Positions 7,101 through 11,807 of a stretch of 11,807 nucleotides of DNA are shown here, in pieces (within the stretch, counting starts at the first letter, position 1; every line of letters starts with the position of its first letter). The DNA is from Dehalococcoidia bacterium (GTDB lineage Bacteria > Chloroflexota > Dehalococcoidia > Lucifugimonadales > JAGWBF01). The notes under the pieces are model-generated. The model did no database searches. It had not been told where the DNA came from and was given only the letters and a program-made list of their open reading frames with translations. The stretch spans positions 1 through 11,807 of the forward strand of contig JAGWBF010000063.1 of NCBI GenBank assembly GCA_021296025.1, in the 5' to 3' direction. Position numbers and translations under genes: made by a program.

Positions 7101-7327
7101 TTCAAGGTCAGCTCACCGCCGGTGATGGGCCCGACCCTCAAGCTGTTGGCAAGCCGTGCGAACTCCAACGCCCCACACAGGTTCACGTCGGTCAGGGCCA
7201 GGAACGGATAGGCATACTCCTTAGCTTGAGCCAGCAGCTCATGGGTGTGGGAGGCCCCCATGCCAAAGGAGTAGAAGCTCTTGGCATGGAGCTCGACGTA
7301 GCGGGAGGGTGTGGGAGCCGGCTTCAT
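4163..7327 (-). CDS. dnaE2: error-prone DNA polymerase III alpha subunit DnaE2 (ImuC)
   Basis: A 1054-residue C-family DNA polymerase that performs mutagenic translesion synthesis. Order: N-terminal PHP domain (about 9-200), palm with GRGRGSS (362-368) and PDIDLDF (403-409, catalytic Asp404 and Asp406), third Asp557 in KIDILSL, fingers and helix-hairpin-helix region with FPESHSHAFAVTAY (749-762) and NNQPMGFYP (781-789), then an OB fold (about 966-1040). The NQPMGFY and ESHSHAFA signatures, the length and the short SSHDWH tail are typical of DnaE2 rather than replicative DnaE1. The PHP site looks degraded: LHAKS (13-17) in place of LHxHS and TDV (46-48) in place of TDH. I start at ATG 7327, which overlaps the imuB stop as ATGA; a longer frame reaching 7489 only reads through imuB. 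Translation is probably coupled to imuB and transcription controlled by LexA. Confidence 0.96.
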   Translation of the reverse strand: MKPAPTPSRYVELHAKSFYSFGMGASHTHELLAQAKEYAYPFLALTDVNLCGALEFARLANSLRVGPITGGELTLNDGSQITLLAETPAGYSNISRLFTLANAADRREPKLDPVHLAEHSQGVILLAGGRHGQVSRLATEGRYGKARELMKRYMDWYGPGSVYVELQRNFLQGDTARNRELLKVAREVGAPVVATNDVHYHHPGRHRLQHALVAAKLNTTIDRALPHICPNEHLCLKPQGDMERLFADCPEALSNTLRIAERCTFDLSKDLGYSLPEPAVPDGYTPDSFLQRLCYEAAARRYGGNVPQRVEERLREEFGLIQRLNLAGFLLLYREIVMIAQRIMEERGLTSLETPLEEKPPGRGRGSSVALLVGYLIGVSHVDPLRWDLTLERFISEDMKMLPDIDLDFPRGLRDELIERVHSHFGPEYAVLTGAISTYSVKGTIQDLGKALGLPREQVSLASKRLHSHDAADLRREMMDLPDFRDKVNASGWRDLLDLAPQLMDAPRGLGQHVGGTVLSCSPIPRMVPIRAGAMDGRFIMDWNKDSVADAGFAKIDILSLPVLDQIEEALDLVEVREGKRPDLSTIDPEDSNVYDMINEGMSKGVFLLQSPAQLKMGQRLRSRDLLDLAYQVALIRPGVGTQGSAVSQFVERYRRGAEWEYDHPLEKRALERGYGIIVWQEQVVQLIEDVAGMTAAEADEIRRAFARPNNAHLIDMHWRRFLEGAQRNGVSEEAAKKIFGKINGHYMFPESHSHAFAVTAYQAAWLKLYYPLEFFVALMNNQPMGFYPMETLKQDARRFGVPFLNPCVNRSRVMCIPDGISVRLGLQFIGDIGPESARLIVEERERRGTYANGSDLAQRTGIKPPAVRSLVMAGAFDGITKNRREALWETGLHFRPKKGGQMALSISTEDSVPEMQDFSDAEKMRWEYATMGIYPRGHLMEFVRPSLDPGVLATAEVEKCEESEEVVIAGWPVARQHPRGRDGTVFVTIEDETGDAQVIIWHDLFTKHRRELANQVIRVSGYISRWDGMTNIIATDVKAIPSGVVMPSSHDWH

Positions 7328-8772
7328 CCACGCTGCCGGAACCACCGGCCGTTGGACCTGTCTCGGAACAGGGTGAGCCTGCTGCCATCGCTGGAATCGA
7401 TGCAGTAGTAGGTGCGGTCCACGGGCTGCGGCAGCCACCACAGATGGAAGCTCCACTCGTCCACTATGTCGACCACCAAGCACCAACAACGACCGATCTG
7501 CACCGACACGGGCTGGCCCTCCGGCCCCTCCTTCACCTGCACGGGCACCGGTGCATTAAGCGGCCTTATAGCATCTCTCCCCGTCGGATCGATGGGCATC
7601 TGCAGAAAGCGCGTCTCCAAGGCGGGATGCCATGGCGCAACCTGCGCCACCTTGTACAGGGCATAGCCTTCCCTCTCCCGCGACCTCAACCGCCGGTCCG
7701 CTTCTACCAGCTGCCTCTCTCTGCCCTCCTTTGCGCCATCCAGCAGGCCCATCTGGACACCCGACTCCCCCGTGAAACCGGACAGGGTGAGAGTCACATC
7801 CTCCACAGGGATAGACGGAGGGTCCAGTTGGAGGCGCCCTTTCACAGCAAGGGACGCCTTCTCCCATGTACCTGCCGGCTGCTTGAAAGCTACGGACCTG
7901 TCCCAGGGAGGCGCACCATAGGCACAGCACCGGAGGGCTGCCTCACCCACGCATCCACCCTTCATCTCCGGCCTGGCATATCCCCTCTTGAGAAGGGTGT
8001 CGACCACCACAAAAAGCATCTGGATAGAGGAGGAGGGAAATGGAAGCGAGATATGTTCGACTATCGGCTCTTCGGACAGCATGGACACGACGGGGCTGTC
8101 ATCGGTCCCGTTACAGAGGGCCCAAGCCCTTCCCCCGCTAAACCCGAAGCGGTCTGTCAACATGTCTCTGCTCATGGATGCTACCGCCCCCATGGTGCGC
8201 AGGCCAAGCTGGCGCATCTCCTTCTTCACATCGGCGGAGATGGGGAGCAGACCAATAGAGCGAGGCCCAAGAAAAGCCTTGACATCATCGGGGACTTTGA
8301 AAGCCCTACGGGGCTCGCAAATACGGGCCGCAACCAGAGCAGGAAATTTGGCATCGGCTACCCCGATACGGGGCGTTAGGTGTTCGGGGAGGGCATTCAT
8401 CAAAGCAGACACCGCGCCCGCCTCGCCGTGGTACAGCCCTTCCAAGCCATCCAGGCGCACATAGGCTATGCCAAGATCGGATCCCTCAACACGATCGCTC
8501 ACCCTCTGCAAAGCGGTGAGTATCCTTGAAAAGACCTCTCGGTAGTGCGGCTCGTCGGCATCCAGCACGACAGCGCCCGCATGATGTGAAAGGGCCTCCT
8601 CCAAGGACGTGCCGTACCCAGTAGCAGTGTCCGGGAAACTGTCCAGCACCTGCGCCTTCCCCCTTCCGGGGCTGCGGTCCACCACCAGGACAGGCCTGTT
8701 TTTCAAGTGCGGCTGCCGACTTATCTCAGCCTTCACCCTGAGATGGGTGACGAGGACACACGCTACCCTCAT
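7324..8772 (-). CDS. imuB: ImuB-like Y-family pseudo-polymerase of the SOS mutasome
   Basis: A 482-residue Y-family polymerase relative. Known ImuB proteins are catalytically dead adaptors that bring DnaE2 to the beta clamp. Here the first catalytic Asp expected near residue 8 is missing (CVLVTHLRVKAE, 5-16). The expected Asp-Glu pair is replaced in SDLGIAYVRLDGL (98-110). The ImuB-style palm ending LDGLEGLYHGE and the little-finger region (about 235-345) follow. QMGLLD (340-345) sits where ImuB relatives carry a QLxLF-type clamp-binding motif. The C-terminus has a small domain (about 437-480) with VDRTYY, LTLFRD and GRWFRQ, resembling the DUF6504-type tail seen on some ImuB/DinB relatives. 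The ATG at 8772 has GGAG five bases upstream. The stop overlaps the dnaE2 start by 4 bp. The promoter with LexA box is at 8811-8840. Confidence 0.92.
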   Translation of the reverse strand: MRVACVLVTHLRVKAEISRQPHLKNRPVLVVDRSPGRGKAQVLDSFPDTATGYGTSLEEALSHHAGAVVLDADEPHYREVFSRILTALQRVSDRVEGSDLGIAYVRLDGLEGLYHGEAGAVSALMNALPEHLTPRIGVADAKFPALVAARICEPRRAFKVPDDVKAFLGPRSIGLLPISADVKKEMRQLGLRTMGAVASMSRDMLTDRFGFSGGRAWALCNGTDDSPVVSMLSEEPIVEHISLPFPSSSIQMLFVVVDTLLKRGYARPEMKGGCVGEAALRCCAYGAPPWDRSVAFKQPAGTWEKASLAVKGRLQLDPPSIPVEDVTLTLSGFTGESGVQMGLLDGAKEGRERQLVEADRRLRSREREGYALYKVAQVAPWHPALETRFLQMPIDPTGRDAIRPLNAPVPVQVKEGPEGQPVSVQIGRCWCLVVDIVDEWSFHLWWLPQPVDRTYYCIDSSDGSRLTLFRDRSNGRWFRQRG

Positions 8773-8810
8773 AGAAGCTCCATGGTCAGGCTTGGGTGAT
8801 TGGGCAGATG

Positions 8811-8840
8811 ATGTTATCGAACTTTTGTTCTGGTTGTCAA
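8811..8840 (-). promoter_or_regulatory. SOS promoter of imuB-dnaE2
   Basis: On the minus strand TTGACA (8840-8835) and TAACAT (8816-8811) are separated by 18 bp. The -35 is perfect and the -10 matches 4 of 6. Predicted transcription starts near 8804, giving a leader of about 30 nt before the ATG at 8772. The spacer contains a LexA box, so bound LexA would block RNA polymerase directly. Confidence 0.75.
8818..8831. promoter_or_regulatory. LexA (SOS) box
   Basis: The minus strand reads AGAACAAAAGTTCG, a perfect GAAC-N4-GTTC palindrome. This is the LexA operator core known from Bacillus (CGAAC-N4-GTTCG type) and mycobacteria. It lies inside the -35/-10 spacer, about 50 bp upstream of the imuB start, which is the expected place for an SOS-controlled mutasome operon. 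Confidence 0.82.
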
Positions 8841-8890
8841 CCAGCCGGTGGTAGGCGTGGAAGGACCCGCATCATCGACTCGACAAATAC

Positions 8891-8911
8891 AAGAGGGGGG
8901 GGGCCCCTCTT
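8891..8911 (-). terminator. GC hairpin after the amidohydrolase array
   Basis: AAGAGGGG (8891-8898) and CCCCTCTT (8904-8911) form an 8-bp stem around G5; the whole includes a run of nine G on the plus strand. It lies about 40 bp past the stop at 8950 of the last amidohydrolase gene, and the minus strand continues GTATTTG. It would insulate the imuB promoter from read-through. Confidence 0.5.
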
Positions 8912-8949
8912 CCTATGCGTATTCAGCCGACGATTTACGCGCTATCGGT

Positions 8950-10131
8950 CTACAGCCTCAGGAACGAAGCAGCGTTGTCGTACATGTGCTTCTTAAGGGC
9001 ATCTTTACCGAAGTCGCCCCAGATATCCCACTCCATGACCTCTTTGGCTGTCTCTGGGAACCATGCCTGGCCGTGGGGGTAGTCGGACTGGTGCATCAGG
9101 CAGTCCTCGCCCAGGATCTCGACGCAGGCCTTGGTCATGGCAGGACCCTCGAAGGGCTCGGCGGCGCATACCACCCGTCCCATCTGGGCGTACTCGATGG
9201 GTGTGTACTTCAGGTCGGGGGTAACACCAGACACGTAGCTCTTGTTGAAGCCCAGGCGGATGAGCCAGTTGGGCAGCCAGCCGTGTCCCACTTCAGCGGT
9301 GCCGAAGCGCACGTTGGGATAGCGGTCCAGCATCCCCGACAGGATCACGTAGGCGAACAGCCTGGCTGCTCCCCACGGATGGGCTGCCGTGCGGGCGACC
9401 ACCGTGTTGCCCCAGATATCCCTGTAGCCGGGGAAGTAGGGAGGCTCGAAGAAGAAGCTGTGGTGCACCAAGGGTAGGTTGAGGTCATTGATAGCGGCGA
9501 AAACCGGCTCCAGGGAAGGGTGGTCTATGGGAAGGCCTTCCTTCAGGTGCACCCATACCGCTGCCGCCCATGGCGAATTGCCCCAGTGCTTGATCTCCGA
9601 AACCGCCCACTCTGGGTCTATGCCAGGCACCTGAATGGCGGTCTTCAGGCGATCGGTGTTCACGGACGTGAAGGTGTCCATATAGTTGTGGTAGCCCCGG
9701 TACAGGCCTTCGCTCAGGGTAACATCGTCAAGGCCGGTTATGGTGGTTGCCCAGGTGCCGGGGAAGATGAAGTCGATGTCCCGGCCCTCCAGGTCCATGT
9801 CGATCAGACGGTCTGCAGAGTTCTCCTCATCGACCCCTGCATGGGCCTTTGCCCGGTGCTGGCTGACGGTACGGCCTTCCAGGGCGCTCCTACCGCCGGC
9901 CACCGCCTTGTCATCATCCGACTTGGGGGCTGTGCCGGGAAAGCGGTCGAAGGGGATGGCGCCCACGGTGATGCCGCTGCGGGTGCTGCCATCGGGGTTC
10001 GTTCGCACCCGGTAGAAGGGCTTCAGCTCCTCCATCCGGGAGCGGAAGCTGGGCTCCACGTACTTCTCCAGTACTTCCATGGCTGGGTTCACATGGGTAT
10101 CCATATCTATGAGCTTGTAGCCGTCTCTCAA
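8950..10131 (-). CDS. amidohydrolase-2 family metal-dependent hydrolase (third in the array)
   Basis: A 393-residue TIM-barrel protein of the amidohydrolase-2 group, which includes ACMSD-type decarboxylases and various hydrolases; the substrate is unknown and no signal peptide is present. Family marks are IDMDTHVNP at the first strand (Asp11, His13), LVHHSFF (His223, His224), EVGHGWLP (His283) and HQSDYPHG (Asp350, His353). The second His of the usual HxH metal motif is Asn15. I choose a TTG start at 10131 because AGGAGG (10143-10138) precedes it by 6 nt and the N-terminus MRDGYK matches MRDGFK of the neighbour. By eye it aligns gap-free with the gene at 10193-11377 at about 72% identity (111 differences in 393). 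It starts 61 bp after that gene, so the two are probably co-transcribed. Confidence 0.9.
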   Translation of the reverse strand: MRDGYKLIDMDTHVNPAMEVLEKYVEPSFRSRMEELKPFYRVRTNPDGSTRSGITVGAIPFDRFPGTAPKSDDDKAVAGGRSALEGRTVSQHRAKAHAGVDEENSADRLIDMDLEGRDIDFIFPGTWATTITGLDDVTLSEGLYRGYHNYMDTFTSVNTDRLKTAIQVPGIDPEWAVSEIKHWGNSPWAAAVWVHLKEGLPIDHPSLEPVFAAINDLNLPLVHHSFFFEPPYFPGYRDIWGNTVVARTAAHPWGAARLFAYVILSGMLDRYPNVRFGTAEVGHGWLPNWLIRLGFNKSYVSGVTPDLKYTPIEYAQMGRVVCAAEPFEGPAMTKACVEILGEDCLMHQSDYPHGQAWFPETAKEVMEWDIWGDFGKDALKKHMYDNAASFLRL

Positions 10132-10137
10132 CTTACG

Positions 10138-10143
10138 CCTCCT
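10138..10143 (-). promoter_or_regulatory. ribosome binding site deciding a TTG start
   Basis: AGGAGG on the minus strand lies 6 nt before TTG at 10131. No ATG or GTG is better placed, and the resulting N-terminus lines up with that of the paralog, so the rare start is well supported. Confidence 0.75.
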
Positions 10144-10152
10144 ATGCGTTTT

Positions 10153-10187
10153 TCCGGTTCCACCGGATGCTGCTCCGCTCTCGGAGC
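10153..10187 (-). repeat. two back-to-back small hairpins between tandem amidohydrolase genes
   Basis: GCTCCG/CGGAGC (10172-10177 and 10182-10187, 4-nt loop) and TCCGG/CCGGA (10153-10157 and 10163-10167, 5-nt loop) fill the 61-bp gap between the two genes. On the minus strand the second is followed by AAAA, so neither resembles a standard terminator; they may mark an mRNA processing point. Confidence 0.35.
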
Positions 10188-10192
10188 CTTAG

Positions 10193-11377
10193 CTAGACCA
10201 GTCGGAGAAAATTCTCCGCATTGCCCGACATGTGCTTTGTCAGAGCCGCCGAGCTGAACTCGGGCCAGAAATCCCAGTCCATAACTTCCTTGGCTGTTTC
10301 GGGCCACCAGCATTCACCATGGGGATAGTCCGACTGGTGCATCAGGCAGTCCTCACCCAACACCTCGATACATGCCTTGGTCATGGCAGGACCCTCGAAG
10401 GGTTCGGCGGCACACACCCAGCGCCCCATCTGGGCGTACTCGATGGGTGTGTACTTCAGGTCCGGGGTCACGCCGCTGACGTAGCTCTTATTGAAGCCCA
10501 GGCGGATGAGCCAGTTGGGCAGCCAGCCGTGTCCCGTCTCCGATGTTGCGAACCGCAGGTTGGGATACCTGTCGAACAGCCCCGACAGGATGATGTAAGC
10601 GCCCAGCCTGGCAGCGCCCCAGGGATGGGCGGCGCTGCGGGCAACGACGGTGTTGCCCCATATATCCTTGTAGCCCGGGAAGTAAGGGGGCTCGAAGAAG
10701 AAGCTGTGGTGCACCAGGGGAAGGTCCATGTCGTTCATGACAGCAAAGACCGGATCTATGGAAGGATCATCGATGGGTAGCCCTTCCTTGAGGTGTATCC
10801 ATACACCTGCCACCCACTTTTCCTTCCCCCACTTCTTGATCTCCGATACAGCCCACTCCGGGTCCGAGCCCGGGACCTGCAGCTCGCTCTTTAGCCGGTC
10901 GGGGGCTATAGAGGTGTAAGACTGCATGTAATGGTGGTAAGCCCGATAAAGCCCGTGGCTCAGGGTGACATCGTCCAAGGCCGTCATGGTGGACACCCAT
11001 TGGGTCGGGAATATCATGTCGATATCCCGGCCCTCAATGTCCATATCATGGATGCGCCCCTCGGAGTTCTCGTCCTGGGTATCGGGCTGCACCTTGGCCC
11101 TGTGCTGGCTAGTGGTCCTGCCCTCCAAGGCATCCCGACCACCCACCACCGCGGCCGCATCCCCCGCATCGGGGGCCGTCCCTGGGAAGCGGTTGAACCG
11201 CACCGGCCCAATGCTCAAGCTCTTTCTACTGCCTCCCTCAACCGCCTCTCGCTGTCGGATATAGGGAGCCAGATCGTCGAGGCGAGGCCGGAAGCTGGGC
11301 TCGACAAACTTCTCCAGCACCGCAAAGTCCGGATTCACATGGGTATCCATGTCGATGACCTTGAAGCCATCTCTCAC
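10193..11377 (-). CDS. amidohydrolase-2 family metal-dependent hydrolase (second in the array)
   Basis: A 394-residue paralog of its two neighbours, same fold and marks: IDMDTHVNP (8-16), LVHHSFF (221-227), ETGHGWLP (280-287), HQSDYPHG (347-354). Asn15 again replaces the second His of HxH. The start is GTG at 11377, supported by a near-perfect AAGGAGG (11390-11384) 6 nt upstream. It differs from the third gene mostly in residues 31-60 (22 of 30 positions) and near the C-terminus, and hardly at all in 301-330 (1 difference). The changed stretches may shape substrate choice. It follows the partial gene at 11412 by only 34 bp, so the array is probably one operon. Substrate and reaction are unknown. 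Confidence 0.9.
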   Translation of the reverse strand: MRDGFKVIDMDTHVNPDFAVLEKFVEPSFRPRLDDLAPYIRQREAVEGGSRKSLSIGPVRFNRFPGTAPDAGDAAAVVGGRDALEGRTTSQHRAKVQPDTQDENSEGRIHDMDIEGRDIDMIFPTQWVSTMTALDDVTLSHGLYRAYHHYMQSYTSIAPDRLKSELQVPGSDPEWAVSEIKKWGKEKWVAGVWIHLKEGLPIDDPSIDPVFAVMNDMDLPLVHHSFFFEPPYFPGYKDIWGNTVVARSAAHPWGAARLGAYIILSGLFDRYPNLRFATSETGHGWLPNWLIRLGFNKSYVSGVTPDLKYTPIEYAQMGRWVCAAEPFEGPAMTKACIEVLGEDCLMHQSDYPHGECWWPETAKEVMDWDFWPEFSSAALTKHMSGNAENFLRLV

Positions 11378-11383
11378 GATACA

Positions 11384-11390
11384 CCTCCTT
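11384..11390 (-). promoter_or_regulatory. strong Shine-Dalgarno deciding a GTG start
   Basis: AAGGAGG (minus strand) is 6 nt before GTG at 11377 and is the strongest ribosome binding site I see in the window. It lies in the 34-bp gap between two paralogs. Confidence 0.75.
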
Positions 11391-11411
11391 CGGGGTGTCC
11401 CTCAGCGCAGG

Positions 11412-11807
11412 TTAGCTCAGGCGAAGGAAATTGGCGGCGTTGTCGTACATGTGCTTCTTCAGGGCATCCTTGCCCAGCTCTTCCCAGATGTCCCACTCCA
11501 TGACCTCTTTGGCCGTCTCCGGGAACCATGCCTGGCCGTGAGGGTAGTCGGACTGATGCATCAGGCAGTCCTCGCCCAAGATCTCGATAACCGCCTTGGT
11601 CATGGCCGGACCTTCGAAGGGCTCGCACCCACAGGCGACCCTTCCCATCTGGGCGTACTCGATGGGGGTGTACTTCAGGTCAGGGGTGACACCGGACACA
11701 TAGCTCTTGTTGAAGCCCAGGCGGATTAGCCAGTTGGGGAGCCAGCCATGCCCCACCTCCATCGCTCCGAAGCGAAGGTTGGGGTACCGGTCCAGCATTC
11801 CCGACAG
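11412..11807 (-). CDS. amidohydrolase-2 family protein, C-terminal part (cut by right window edge)
   Basis: The last 131 residues of a third paralog; the N-terminal two thirds lie outside the window. The frame is open to the edge, and the first visible residues LSGMLDRYPN correspond to residue 264 of the gene at 8950, so the Met at 11798 is internal and not a start. EVGHGWLPNWLIRLGF and HQSDYPHGQAW are present. By eye it has about 12 differences in 130 from the 8950 gene but the middle gene has about 24, so the two outer genes are the closer pair. As the most upstream visible member it may be near the operon's start. Confidence 0.9.
   Translation of the reverse strand: MSGMLDRYPNLRFGAMEVGHGWLPNWLIRLGFNKSYVSGVTPDLKYTPIEYAQMGRVACGCEPFEGPAMTKAVIEILGEDCLMHQSDYPHGQAWFPETAKEVMEWDIWEELGKDALKKHMYDNAANFLRLS

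Noticed and set aside
7328..7489. N-terminal extension of dnaE2 up to an ATG at 7489
   Set aside because: The extra 54 residues are imuB coding sequence read in another frame. The family N-terminus begins with the PHP motif just after ATG 7327, and ATGA overlap with the imuB stop is the normal coupling.
11412..11798. Complete short gene starting at ATG 11798
   Set aside because: The frame is open to the window edge and the preceding residues match the paralogs, so this Met is internal to a truncated full-length gene.
8950..11807. Tandem repetition as a CRISPR or satellite array
   Set aside because: The repetition has a period of about 1.2 kb and is fully explained by three protein-coding paralogs.

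Overview
The window looks like a bacterial chromosome segment of moderately high GC. Almost all genes lie on the minus strand, with short intergenic gaps and mixed ATG, GTG and TTG starts. An SOS box of the GAAC-N4-GTTC type, an imuB-dnaE2 mutasome pair, a DUF4328-like membrane protein and an array of amidohydrolase-2 paralogs fit Chloroflexota (Dehalococcoidia/SAR202-like) or a related lineage such as Actinomycetota. This assignment is inference from gene content; no rRNA or other phylogenetic marker is present.

Left part (1-2032): two permease genes of a peptide/nickel-type ABC importer on the minus strand. The dppC-type gene is cut by the left edge and the dppB-type gene is complete. A near-consensus sigma-70 promoter lies about 190 bp upstream of dppB. 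The rest of the 599-bp divergent intergenic region holds half of a short palindromic repeat, an isolated perfect 11-bp hairpin, and a C6/G7 pairing that could hide the ribosome binding site of the next gene.

Middle (2033-4027): one plus-strand gene for a five-helix DUF4328-like membrane protein, then a 522-bp gap rich in hairpins and the second half of the palindromic repeat. A very strong 15-bp hairpin follows the stop of a minus-strand dienelactone hydrolase-family gene.

Core (4163-8949): an SOS-inducible translesion cassette on the minus strand. imuB encodes a Y-family pseudo-polymerase and overlaps dnaE2 (error-prone DNA polymerase III alpha) by an ATGA junction. Upstream of imuB, a perfect GAAC-N4-GTTC LexA box sits exactly between a consensus -35 and a good -10. 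No imuA/recA-like partner is present in the window. ImuB would recruit DnaE2 to damaged DNA via the beta clamp, and LexA would keep the pair off until damage occurs.

Right part (8950-11807): three tandem minus-strand paralogs of an amidohydrolase-2 family enzyme, the first-transcribed one cut by the right edge. They align without gaps. The outer two are closer to each other than to the middle one, and the 3' portion is strikingly conserved even at synonymous sites, which suggests duplication with gene conversion. A GC-rich hairpin separates the array from the imuB promoter.
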